Shown here: piece after piece, positions 19,037-29,800 of the stretch
Layout of the letters: each line of letters begins with the position of its first letter
Position numbering within the stretch: the stretch's first letter is position 1
Origin: Planctomycetaceae bacterium
GTDB taxonomy: Bacteria > Planctomycetota > Planctomycetia > Pirellulales > Pirellulaceae
NCBI GenBank assembly: GCA_003506095.1
Contig: DNWZ01000745.1
Location: 1 to 37,993, forward strand
DNA length: 37,993 bases
Direction of reading: 5' to 3'
Position numbers and translations under genes: made by a program
Notes under the pieces: generated by a model
Seen by the model: only the letters and a program-made list of their open reading frames with translations
Database searches by the model: none
What the model was told of the DNA's origin: nothing

Positions 19037-19057
19037 TCGGGCGCTTGAAGTGCCCGA
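19037..19057 (+). terminator. hairpin after the giant dockerin gene
   Basis: TCGGGCGC (19037-19044), loop TTGAA, GTGCCCGA (19050-19057) forms an 8-bp stem with one G-U pair, 25 bp after the stop codon. No U-run follows, so it may protect the 3' end rather than terminate by itself. Confidence 0.4.
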
Positions 19058-19201
19058 TCCAATGGGACAATTGTTGCCCATGATTGAATACTTTCCGGTA
19101 CTTGGCTGGAGGCGGCTGGTCTGAACCGATATCCGTGCGGTTGGCACGGACCAAGGTTTCCAGTTGAGCACTCGGCCAATGCCACCAGAGGTGGTGCATC
19201 G

Positions 19202-19894
19202 ATGTGGGAAATCAGTGGTAAAGGGAGTGCGGAGTTTCGTGCCAATGGTTGGAAACTGGTGGTGACCAGTGGTGAACCGAAGGTCGATGGAATTCGTCTG
19301 TTGTCCTGCCGTGAAGATTTGGTCGGCGCGTCGGCAAGGATCGCCGTACCTGGTTACGAACTTCCACCTTGCGGCGAATGCTACATCCGCGGCGATGCCC
19401 TGCACATTTCGTTTCCGCTGTCGCAAACCAATCCGATCGGCTTGGAATTGGTCATGATTGCGATTGAGGCAGATCAGCGAACGTTCGTAGTTGAATCGGT
19501 CATCGGCATCCATACTTCGTTGCTAGACAGCCACCCGAACTTGCAACTGGAAGTGGGTAGTGGGCACCCTGGGTTTCCGGTTTGGGGCAGAGTCGGTTGG
19601 GAAAAATTGATCGATGACGGCAACTGGGCTTGGATGCGAGCGGACGCGAGACATTCAGGCGAAGGTCCGGGAGTTTCAACATGCTTATTGTGTGACCATC
19701 GCGATCTGACCTCTCTGTCGCCAGAGCGTCAGGGGAGCAGTACATCCGTACGATTCTTTGGCGATTTTCTGGAAAAAGGCGTGATACGAAAAGTCCAACC
19801 ATGGTGGGTTTGGTCCAACGGAGAGGTCCCGAGTCGAAAGGCGCGAGAGATCGCTCGCTACCTTTCGTCTCGCCCCTTGGCGTTGAGCAATTGA
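19202..19894 (+). CDS. hypothetical cytosolic-looking protein
   Basis: This 230-residue protein is not recognised. It has no signal peptide or membrane helix and an ordinary globular composition with many Trp and Gly residues (PGFPVWGRVGWEKL, QPWWVWSNG). An AGAGGTG sequence about 7-9 nt before ATG 19202 supports the start. Cysteines occur as CREDL near residue 36, CGEC near 57-60 and CLLC near 161-164. The two CxxC-like pairs could bind a metal, but spacing and surroundings do not match a zinc ribbon I know. It lies 190 bp after the giant dockerin gene and 255 bp before the envelope operon; no functional link is evident. Confidence 0.65.
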   Translation: MWEISGKGSAEFRANGWKLVVTSGEPKVDGIRLLSCREDLVGASARIAVPGYELPPCGECYIRGDALHISFPLSQTNPIGLELVMIAIEADQRTFVVESVIGIHTSLLDSHPNLQLEVGSGHPGFPVWGRVGWEKLIDDGNWAWMRADARHSGEGPGVSTCLLCDHRDLTSLSPERQGSSTSVRFFGDFLEKGVIRKVQPWWVWSNGEVPSRKAREIARYLSSRPLALSN

Positions 19895-20067
19895 GCGTGA
19901 TTGAATCGATCTGATGGGGCGTTTTGCCGAATCGATCGCCGGGGCGTATCCTAGCGGTATGGCTATCCAGCATCGTCAGAGTACTGGACGCCGCGTGCCA
20001 CTCATACCGATTAAATCAACTGGAAGGTGCAATTCGAACCGTTCGGCCTTCCGTCGGCCCGATTCGC

Positions 20068-20095
20068 TTTAACGGCTAGGCAAATAGCGTAGAAT
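20068..20095 (+). promoter_or_regulatory. possible sigma-70-type promoter of the envelope operon
   Basis: TAGAAT (20090-20095) matches the -10 consensus at 5 of 6 positions and lies 54 nt before the GTG at 20150. A weak -35 candidate TTTAAC (20068-20073) is 16 nt upstream. The region is locally AT-rich. This is only a candidate. Confidence 0.25.
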
Positions 20096-20149
20096 ATACA
20101 CCTTGCTAATCTCATCGATTGACACCTTCACTCCAGTCAAACATCTCTT

Positions 20150-23100
20150 GTGCCGTCACGAATAAAAATCCACACCGTGCGGACGATACCACGACCGATT
20201 GTCGGTCTTGTGGGCTGGATTTCGTGTTGCTGGTTGCTGGCCGCTTGGGCAGTCGGACAACCGCCGGGGACGATGCCAAGCGGATCGATGCCGCTGCCGC
20301 CGGTTCAAGCGGGAAACGCCGTACCGCCGGGAACATTGCCGGTCGGAGGCAATCCAAAAATCGGCGAACCTGGAATGCCGACGCCATCTGCAGTGAATCC
20401 GGCCGCAAAGCCGGGCGCCACCGGGGACGACGGCAATCCGGAAGACGAACTGAATATCAAGGCGTTTTTGCTGCTGGACGAATCCGGTAATCCTGTGATC
20501 ATGCCGGGGATGTCGTTTGAAAAGATGGACGAACTGCAGCGGATGCAGCAAGGTTGGCAACAGCTCTCGCAGCTGTACACGATCGAGTCGTTGGAAGTGC
20601 GTGGGCGAGTTGTCGAAACGACTGCCGAATTGAATGTCACGGTCAGGATCGATTTAGAACCAACCGGTGGGAAATGGGTAACCGTACCGCTGCGAATGGC
20701 TAATTTTCATCGGCAGGGGCCTGCGGATGTTTCCGGCGTCGAACGTTATCGGCTGGACCTGGGCAAAGATGGCTCGGGACACTTGCTGCACCTGAAAAGT
20801 GATACCCGTCGAAGTGTCGTCATTGCGATGCGAGTCAAGGGGCTGGCATCCCCCGCCCCAAGCTCTGCTGTCGAGTTTCGCTTGCCTGAAGCGCCCAGCC
20901 AGATCGCATTGGAAGTCCCTTCGCCGGGCGTCTCGGCAACGGTGATCGGCCGCGGCGATGAAGTGCTGGAAACCAAGTCGCAACAAAACTCGACCGAAGT
21001 TTTATTGACCAGCGGTGGCGGCACCTTCAGCCTTCGTTTTGGTGTTCAGTTACCCGTTGTGGATACGCGTCCGATTCTCGAATCGGAGTCGCGGATTTTG
21101 GTCGATTGGCAACAGGCCGACAATGCACCCATTGTGTCGCAAGAGATCGCCGTGCGAAGTGGCCGAGGCGACTTGCCACGTTTCCTTTTGTCGATTCCGG
21201 CGGCTGTTCCGTTGTTGCAGCAACCCACGATACGCGGCGGGGCACCGTTTGAAGTCGAAGATGGTTTGGACACCGAATTAAACGGGAAGATTCCGGCGGC
21301 CGAAAAAGCTGGAGAGGATTCATCCGAAGCGATGCAGCGGCGATCTGTCGGCGTCATCCCAACGGGCGATCGGGGTGATTCGCGAGTGGAAATCGGCATC
21401 GCCACCCAGGTACGAAGCGAGGACGGCCGCCCCGGCGGAACGATTGTCATTCAACCGATTTCGGTGGCCGATGCGATCGAGCAGACGGGCGAGATCGAAA
21501 TTCGTACGCCACGCGATTACCGGCTTCGGTGGACACCGCAGCCGTGGGTCAGCAGCCAGTGGGACCAAGCCGATTCCGACACTGGGTCGACACGAACCTA
21601 CCGATTTCGCTTTGACCGCGTACCGTTTGAGTTGCCGGTCTGGTTGTCCGCGCGAGCCAAACGCTTGCGTGTGGAGGGCGATTATCGGCTGACCTTTTAT
21701 GATTCGCTGGCGTCGCTGAAAGTGCTGCTGCGGACCGGAGGCGGTGTTCCGGACTCTCGCATTCTGGCGCTCAACGTTTCTGGGTGGCGAGTTCAGAACA
21801 CATTCGTAGGCGGAACGACGACTCCGGTGCAGGTTGACCAGAATGGTGATCTGTTGGAAATCGACCTTTCATCGTTGCCCACTGGCGGCGAAAGCGATCG
21901 GATCGAAGTTGCTTTGGTACGCCCCTTGTCCGATTCGTCAGACCGGATTGAGTTGCCGTTGCCGCAAATCGCGGGTGACCCAGAATTGATCGGGACGATC
22001 GCATCGACGCTGAGTGTGGTGACACAAGCCGACTATCGCTTCATCGCCGACCTGGGCAACTCGCTCGGGATGGGTGAGGTGTTGAGGGTTTACGGGCCGG
22101 CGGGTCCGCCGGAAACACCGACTGGCGGTGCGACATCAACGGGTGCGACGGCCGGTTCTCGCACCACCGAGCCGATTGCCGAGAATCGATACTCGTTGCC
22201 GGACATTTCCCAGCCGAGCAAGTTAGCCGGTTTTCTGGTTACTGAACGACCTCGAATCGCTTACCAAACCGAAGCCGAGATTTCGATCTTGGGCAATCAA
22301 TTGATCGAAGAAGTGAACTGGGTCGTTTATCCTCAGGGCGGTTTGCGCGGCCGATTGCCGATCGCTTGGGGGCGCGGCGATGGGGCTCGCGGCGATGCGA
22401 AGCCTTCAGCCGCTGAGGCCGCAGGTAGCGATGGGGCGTCCGGAGAAAATGATGGCGAAGTCGTCTATCGCTTGCCAATGAATGAGGGTTGGGGCGTAAC
22501 TGTTGATGACATGCCAGCAGTCCTTCGAGCCAGCAGCGAGAACGAATACAGCATTTACAGTGATTTCCTGGCGGGCGGTCCGCACCGCGTGCGGTTACGT
22601 CGCAGTCGCGAGTTGCCCGGTACTCTCTTTTCAGACGCGTTGGTCAGCGGCGGCAATCGGATTGCTGGAGTCGAGTTGCCAAGGCCCGGCGTCGCTGATG
22701 TGACTTTGCGCGGACCGATGGTAGTACGGTTGCGCGGTGATCGCGGCATCGATCTTGTGTGGCGAGACTCGACGTCGCCAGGGCAAAGTCAGCCGGGTGA
22801 ACCCATTTCCTTGGCATCGCAACCGATCGCCGAGTTGCCGCTCTGGGGCCGCAGGGTCGATCGCAAGCAAGAGGAAGTGGTTGTGCGTCGGGCCGTATTA
22901 CGCACGGCGGTCAGCCGCGATACGCAGCACGATTACTTGATTGCGTCGGTTCAAGGCGGTGGCCTGTTGCGGTTGCCGCTGGTCGGCGCGGGGCCGGATG
23001 TTTTGGTCCGTGCGATGATCGATGGCACGCCAAGCGATGTATTGCGAATTGATGACAACAGTTGTTCGGTCCGGTTGGGCGAAAAAGGGACACACACCGT

Positions 23101-23869
23101 GTCGCTCCAACTTTGGTCGCCGCGAGAATCGTCGTTGCTCGCTGAAAAGGTGCAACCGATCTTGAGCCTGCCAACGGGCACGGAGCGGTTTTACTGGGAA
23201 ATCGTGACGCCGCAGGATGATCATTTGGTTTGGGCGTCGCCATCATCAGGGCGAGCGATGCGTTGGCAATTTGATCGTTGGCGGCTCTATCGCCAGCCCG
23301 TGCAGACCGCATCTGAATTGGCCAATTGGGCTGGCGCGTCTTGGGAAACACGACTTCCGCCGGGCAATCGTTATCTGTTCGTGGGTGTCGACGCGTCGGG
23401 TTTGCGAACAGTGATGATGTCACGAATGGCGATTTGGTTGATCGCCGGAACCGCAGTCCTGTTGATAAGCTGCTTGCTGACCTATTTTCCTCGAGCGCGG
23501 CATCCGTTATTGGCTGTGACAGGTGCGGTTTTCCTCAGCGGCATGACACTGTTGTTGCCAGACGCATCGGTGCTCGCCGGGCAAGTGATGTTGGTAGCGA
23601 TGTTGATGGTCGCGGTGATGGCAGGCGTCGGATATTTGCTGGCTCCCAAACGTCCGACGCGAGTTCTGGTGCCGACCACCGACCGCGGTGCAGATCGATC
23701 GTCAGTTCGAGGTGGGTCACCATCACGAGGAAATGTGGTGACACCGGCCGGACAAAATCTGGGCGGCCAATCTTCGCCTTCGGGTCAATCCGGTCGCATC
23801 ATCGCCACCGAACCGTTGGCGGTTGCGGATTCGAGGCCACGTGGATCGGCGGCGGAGGCGCGTTCATGA
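20150..23869 (+). CDS. giant envelope protein, signal peptide plus C-terminal membrane helices
   Basis: This 1239-residue protein is not recognised as a characterised family. GTG 20150 is chosen because it directly precedes a signal peptide (basic start, core IVGLVGWISCCWLLAAWAVG, cleavage about residue 36). A Pro/Gly-rich linker follows to about 90. A large ectodomain of about 1000 residues is beta-rich with many short Arg/Asp-bearing strands. Residues about 1090-1165 contain three hydrophobic helices (for example MAIWLIAGTAVLLISCLLTY), and the last 70 residues form a Ser/Gly/Arg-rich tail, probably cytoplasmic. No catalytic motif is seen. Its stop overlaps the next start (ATGA at 23866-23869), implying translational coupling with the 2386-residue protein. 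It is probably an inner-membrane-anchored protein with most of its mass in the periplasm. Confidence 0.8.
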   Translation: MPSRIKIHTVRTIPRPIVGLVGWISCCWLLAAWAVGQPPGTMPSGSMPLPPVQAGNAVPPGTLPVGGNPKIGEPGMPTPSAVNPAAKPGATGDDGNPEDELNIKAFLLLDESGNPVIMPGMSFEKMDELQRMQQGWQQLSQLYTIESLEVRGRVVETTAELNVTVRIDLEPTGGKWVTVPLRMANFHRQGPADVSGVERYRLDLGKDGSGHLLHLKSDTRRSVVIAMRVKGLASPAPSSAVEFRLPEAPSQIALEVPSPGVSATVIGRGDEVLETKSQQNSTEVLLTSGGGTFSLRFGVQLPVVDTRPILESESRILVDWQQADNAPIVSQEIAVRSGRGDLPRFLLSIPAAVPLLQQPTIRGGAPFEVEDGLDTELNGKIPAAEKAGEDSSEAMQRRSVGVIPTGDRGDSRVEIGIATQVRSEDGRPGGTIVIQPISVADAIEQTGEIEIRTPRDYRLRWTPQPWVSSQWDQADSDTGSTRTYRFRFDRVPFELPVWLSARAKRLRVEGDYRLTFYDSLASLKVLLRTGGGVPDSRILALNVSGWRVQNTFVGGTTTPVQVDQNGDLLEIDLSSLPTGGESDRIEVALVRPLSDSSDRIELPLPQIAGDPELIGTIASTLSVVTQADYRFIADLGNSLGMGEVLRVYGPAGPPETPTGGATSTGATAGSRTTEPIAENRYSLPDISQPSKLAGFLVTERPRIAYQTEAEISILGNQLIEEVNWVVYPQGGLRGRLPIAWGRGDGARGDAKPSAAEAAGSDGASGENDGEVVYRLPMNEGWGVTVDDMPAVLRASSENEYSIYSDFLAGGPHRVRLRRSRELPGTLFSDALVSGGNRIAGVELPRPGVADVTLRGPMVVRLRGDRGIDLVWRDSTSPGQSQPGEPISLASQPIAELPLWGRRVDRKQEEVVVRRAVLRTAVSRDTQHDYLIASVQGGGLLRLPLVGAGPDVLVRAMIDGTPSDVLRIDDNSCSVRLGEKGTHTVSLQLWSPRESSLLAEKVQPILSLPTGTERFYWEIVTPQDDHLVWASPSSGRAMRWQFDRWRLYRQPVQTASELANWAGASWETRLPPGNRYLFVGVDASGLRTVMMSRMAIWLIAGTAVLLISCLLTYFPRARHPLLAVTGAVFLSGMTLLLPDASVLAGQVMLVAMLMVAVMAGVGYLLAPKRPTRVLVPTTDRGADRSSVRGGSPSRGNVVTPAGQNLGGQSSPSGQSGRIIATEPLAVADSRPRGSAAEARS

Positions 23870-26800
23870 GGAGTCTCCTTACCCAGGTCGCCGCCCGATG
23901 GCAGTTACTGAGACTTGCGTTGGCAGTGCTGTTCAGTTTGGCCATCCTGGCACCGGCTTCGCGTGCTGACGACGCGGTGCCAGATGCACCGCCGGCGCAG
24001 GAGGAATCATCGCCAGACGATGCGCCGCCAAAGCCAGAACCGCTTGGCGATGATCAACCTGACAACGAAAAACCTGACAACGAAAAACCTGACAATGAAC
24101 AGCCTGGCAACGAACAGCCACAAGCGGCGTCACCGAAGGCTTCAGCTTCTTTGCCGCAATCGTTCGAAACGCTGCGACCGATCCTGTTTTTTCAAGGACA
24201 AGGTTCCGGGCTGATACCCGAAACATTTCGGCCGATCACGATTTCGCAACTCGACTCGCGGCTAAGCGGCGAAGGGACGGGGGCGATGTCGGTGTTTGAA
24301 AAACCGCAGCTCAATCGTGCCGTTTATGTCGCCCGATTGGTCGATTCGGCACTCGTTTCCAGTCAAACAACCTGGGAAATCTCCCACGGCGGCGACTCGC
24401 CGGCAATTCTCGCTTTGGGAAGAATCGGGTTGGCCCTGCAATCAGCTGGGTTGTCATCCACGACGGGCGCAGGTTATCGCACCGACGCGATCGCCGTCGT
24501 CACGCAACCCGATGGCACCGCGTCGGTGGATGTCCAAGGCGATACCAAGTTGACGCTTGCTTGGACTGCAGCGGGGCAAGAGAGCGAAAGGGAAATCGCG
24601 TTTGACTTGGCATTTCCCCGTTCGGAACAGGCACGTTGGTTGGTCGAGGTACCTCAAGGGATGCGACTGCAATCGCTCGACGGGGTCAGTCAATCGTTGC
24701 CCAGTCCGCCGCCAGAGGCGGGCAATCGCGACTCAGGACGCGGTTCTTGGTATGCAATCGAAGCGGGTGGGCTGGATCGATTGAGGCTTCGCGTGCTGAA
24801 GATTGCCACTGGTACTGGCGAGACCGAAGTGATCGTTCGACAAGCTTCATTTCAATACGATTTGTCGCCTGCGGTGATGCGTTTTTCCTGTCGCCTGTCG
24901 ATCGATCCGCCCAGCGATGGTGTACTGCCACCGCTGCAGATTTCTGGTGGTCGTTTGACCTCGATCACCCTCGGTGGTGCGTCGGTTGCGTGGAACGAAA
25001 CGACAGCAACCGGAACCCGACTGGTTCGCATCCGCCAAGATCGCGCTGAAATCGCTTCGACTGCGCCGATCGCGATTACGATCGATGGCGAAGCGGCGTG
25101 GGACACGCAGTCTGACCTGCAACCACTGCCTTGGATTCGCTTGCGAGAATGTGTGCCGATTGTGGTGGGCAACCAAGTTCAAGTGAAAGTGTTGGTCGAC
25201 TCGCGATTGACGCTCCTGCGATTGGAAACGCCGTCAGCCTGGCGATACCTCGCCGCGGTTGAAAACGATGGTCGCCGAGTATCCTATCGGCTGGGCGGTC
25301 CCTGGGACGACGCTCCACTGATGGTCGGTGCGGTCAACGACCAGGGGCAAGCTTTCGCCGAATCTTTGTTGCGATTGTCTGCGACCGAATCCCGTTTTCG
25401 AGCCACTTGGGAATCGTCCGTATCGCTAGCTTCGTTGGGGCCTCAACCGGTACGATTACGAGTAGACGCGGGTTGGACGGCGGAGACCGTGTTGTTGCCG
25501 CTGAGCGGTCGGGCGGTCGACTTGCCGCCCGACTTTGCCACTCGTCGCGAGATCGTGATCTGGCCGACGGCCGATGAATTGATCGAAGGGAACCTGAAGA
25601 TCCGAGTGACCGGATCCCGGCCGTTTCGGATCGAAGGCGACTGGGCACGTTATCCTGCGACTTCATTCGTTACGTTTGCCGCAGGGCGAAATCGATTCGC
25701 GGCCTTGGTGACTCCGCCAGCGGGATTTCGCTGGGACGCCGAAGCATCGCTGCAAAACAATCGCATCGGGCTTGACAAGCTGACTCCCACTCAGCGTCAG
25801 ATGGTCGACACATTGCCGACCGATTCGCTGCTGCTAGACATCACGCAGGGCCGCATTATGTCGCTGGGCAGCCGTCGTCCGGCGGCGGCGTTCAATGTGT
25901 CTAGCCTGATGACAATCGCCTTGGCCAATGATTCGGTGGTCGAGACACATACGATCAAATGCGAATCGGCATCGGGCGAATTGGACCAGATTCGTGTCGA
26001 GTTTTCTGCCAGCAGGCGTGCGGATGTCGAATGGTCTGTTAACGAAAAGGCGACTCCCACACGACGTTTGATGCGCGCCAAACGGCTGAAAACGACAGTC
26101 GCTGATGACCCTGCGTCACGTCCGGCTTTGTCTCCATCTGATTCACAAAATGGGCCCACCATCGACAGCGGAGGTGGGCTGACCCAGCCGCTGACTGCCA
26201 GCAACGTCGGGGCAAGCGATATGCCTCGGGAGATTTGGGATTTGGAACTGGAACGGTCGGGGTCGCGAGGCGTCGTCTTAGTCGGACGACGTGAATCGTC
26301 GTTGGCCGCTTCGGGCGGAATCCTGCGGTTAGAATTGCCGAGCGTGCTGGGTGCTGACAATCGCCTGGCTCAGGTCTTCATCCCATCGACATTCGATGTG
26401 GTTCGAACCGGCGAAGGCGTTTTGAAGGTGCCGCGATTGGTTGGGCCCGACCTGATTTCTGGCGGCGCGAAGTTCGACCAGCAGGACGGTGTGACACTGC
26501 GTTACGATTCGTCGGCCACCAATTGGATCGAAGTGGCACGAGCAGACCCGGGTAAACGGGTTGCCGTTCTGTGGCACGAAGCGGTCGACATCATCGCGTC
26601 CGGACGCGGCGGCGATTGGGTTACGGCAACCTATGGTATTGATGTCGGTTCGAAGTTATTGATTCGCCATGACGCGGAATTGCGACTTGCCAGTGTGACC
26701 GATGGCAACGGCTCAGCGCTCAGCCATGAATCGCTGACGGGTCAGTTGTCGATCCCGCTGGACGCTTCTACGAACACTCTGGTTATTCGCTGGTCGCGAC

Positions 26801-29800
26801 CGGCCGACGCTTTTGAGCCAGCCAGAAAATGGTCGCCGCCACGGATCGCACCGGTCGCTGTCGTGCTGCGTCGTGATTGGCGACTGACCGCTGCGCCCGA
26901 CACCTGGATTCCCAATTCCTTGGCTGGCGCGTTCGGTTTCGGCCCTCGGAATTGGTTCGGCGACCGAGCGGCTGAAAAACCGCAGTTTGCCCCCTTGAGT
27001 GATTCTTTGGCGAGTGTGTCGGAGTCTTCGGTGCGGATCGAACCGGCAACTCCACAAAGCATCTGGCTGGTCGATCGATCGACCGCATTGTGTTCGATCG
27101 CAATTTTGGGTTTCGTGCTGTTTTCCGCCGCGTGGATGTTGGTGGGAAATCATGCCGTCGTTGTCGGCACGGCCTTTATCGTTTCTGTTTTTCTTATCCC
27201 CGGAATACCGGCGGGCTGGATCCACTGGATCGCCGCTGTCTGTGTACCGATTGCCGCTGGCGGTTTAGTCGGTTCAACACGTGCGGCGATCCGACGTGAT
27301 CGGATCAAAAACGATTTATCCCACCATCAACAGAACAAGTCAGGGTCATCAGCGCGGTTGCGACTATTCGACGTGACGCCGACGACGGAGCGATTAGTCG
27401 CTCGGCTGCTGGCATTGCTGATCCCGATTGCGGGATCGTCCGCCGCATACGGCCAACCGTTGGCAAACCGTCCGATCGTGTTGGTGCCGACAAAAACCGA
27501 TGGCTCGCTGGCCGGCGATAAGGTTTACATCTCTCAAACCTTTTTCAACGAGCTATTCCGCGAGAAATCGATCTCGGTGGCTCCGCCGTTGATCACGTCG
27601 GCGGTGTATCGATTGCGGCTAGACGCAATGACCGAGTCAGGGATGCCAACGGCGGACTGGGAAATCCGGTATTCGCTGGCAAACTTGGCCGAACGTTCGG
27701 AAATTTATTTGCCGTTCAAACCGTCGCAGGTGCGAAACGTGCAGTGGTTGCCCGGCGGCGAAGCGAAACCGCTGCGGTGGACCGCCGAGGGTGATTCGCG
27801 AATCCGTGTTTCTTTGCCGCCAACGTCATCCGCCGCGATGCTGGTACGGCTTTCGACCGATGTTCAATCGCCCGAGCGGTTGCTCCGACGAATTCAATTG
27901 ACGATTCCTCCGGTCACAGCGGCGTCATTGGTTGTCGATTCTGGCACGGCCGTACAGCGTTTTGAAACCAGCGGTGCGATCGGCCAAACGACCTTGCAAC
28001 CGGAGTCCGGACGTTTGTCGTCGGACTTGGGCCCAACGAGTTCGATCGACTTAACCGTCACGCTGCGCCAGGGTGCGCGTGGCATTCCGGCGATCGCCGC
28101 CCGGCGGTATTGGATTCATGCCTCAGGTGATCGGTGTCAAGTCGAATGCGAGATCGACCCCGGAACGGAATCGCTGCGCCGTGGCACCGATTTGCCCATT
28201 GTGATCCTTGGCGGCCAACCGGCGATCCTGACATCACGCGATTGGTCAATCCACTCCTCGGAAATGATTTCACCGCAACGCCAATTGCTGACCTGTCGTT
28301 CACGGCGTGATTCCGCGGGCCCGATTCGGCTGATGTGGAATCTTGATGTTCCGATCGCTAATGATGAAGCGACCGCCCAAGCCGCTGCGTTTCAAGTCCC
28401 GGATGTGATCTCCGCAGGTTCTGCCGCTACGCCTGATGCGGTGATGGCGATTCAATCCGGCGACGGTTACCGCATCGTCTCCATCGGGCTGCCACCGGAT
28501 ACGGCGTCTCAATCACCCAATGCGATCGATGCGTTCGTTGCGCAGTGGACCGGCTTTCGCCACACCGCATCGCAAGTCATCCGTTCGCCCAGCCCGTTGG
28601 TACGATTTGCAATCATCCCCAACCAGTCGCAGCCGTGGACGAGCGACGAGCGTCATCATCTGCACGTCCGCCAAGGCGAAATGCGATTGACGCTCGACGC
28701 CACCATTAAGCGTGGCGCGCAAGCGATCGGCCCACTTCGACTGGCCTATCCCAAACGTCTGGAAATCCGCGAATTGACGATCAACGGGGTTGCGGTTTCG
28801 GTATCACCCCACTCGATCGCCGGTCGATCCGAAGTCGCGATCCCGGAGCAGATCGGTGGCGAAAAACTGAACGTGCGTGTGGTCGCGCATCAACGCCTTG
28901 GGACCGACGAAGCGTTTTCGCCGCCGCGCATTCGAATTGTTCCCATCCGGTCGATCGACGGCACCTACACGTTCACTCGCGACCAGGGATTGCGTGTCGA
29001 ACAGATTCGCGCGACTTCCTTGCCTGAGCTTGCCGCCCCTGCACTGGATATCGCTGACCAACTGCTCAGCGGCTATTTTCCCTGCTGGACATGGCAATTA
29101 TCCGAAGCGACGGCCGATCAATTGCCGTCGCCTGATCCGCAGATTTTGCTCGACGGTTTGTTCCGGGCCGAACAACGGGCCAGCCGCGTTGACAGCGTCC
29201 AGCGGACCGCAATCCGCTGGACCCAATCGCGTTGGATGTTGGACGTTTTGATTCAAGTGCGAGCCCGCGGCCCCGAAGGGACGTCTCCATCGCTGCTAGA
29301 TGATTTGAACATCGAATTGCCGACCGCCTGGAGCGACCAGTTGATGGTTGAACCGGCCCAAGCGTGGTCCAGCCAACCGGCGATCGATCCGGCGATGAAG
29401 GTGATCCGGATTCGCCCGGACGCGCAATCACGCGCCGCTGGTGTCGCAACGCTCCGGCTGCAAGCGTTCCGTATTGGCGAGGCGGATTCACTGTTGGAAG
29501 TGCCGACCGTTCGCGTCATGGGCACCGCATCGACACAGACGTTTATGTCCGTGCCACAAACGGCCAGCGGGCGGCCGCTGATTTGGCAGACGCAATCTGC
29601 GGCGGTTGAAAGTTTGCCTGCAGGACTGGAAAACGATGAAGCGGCCGCAGCGGGTGAGTTAGTTTTCAGAGCGCTGAGCAACCGTGCCACGATTCGCTTG
29701 CAGCCCTCGCGCCCCGATGTGACCATGGCCAGCGCGACTCTGTGCGATGTGCAACTGTTCCCTCAACCGGACTTGAATTGGTTGGCGATCGTCCGCTGGG

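Noticed and set aside
23326..23865. In-frame upstream extension of the 2386-residue protein by 180 residues
   Set aside because: It overlaps the end of the preceding gene in another frame, has no signal or domain character, and a clear signal peptide begins exactly at the ATGA overlap at 23866.
24058..24117. Short tandem repeats considered as a CRISPR array
   Set aside because: Units of 15 bp are directly adjacent with no spacers and are in frame with a protein linker.
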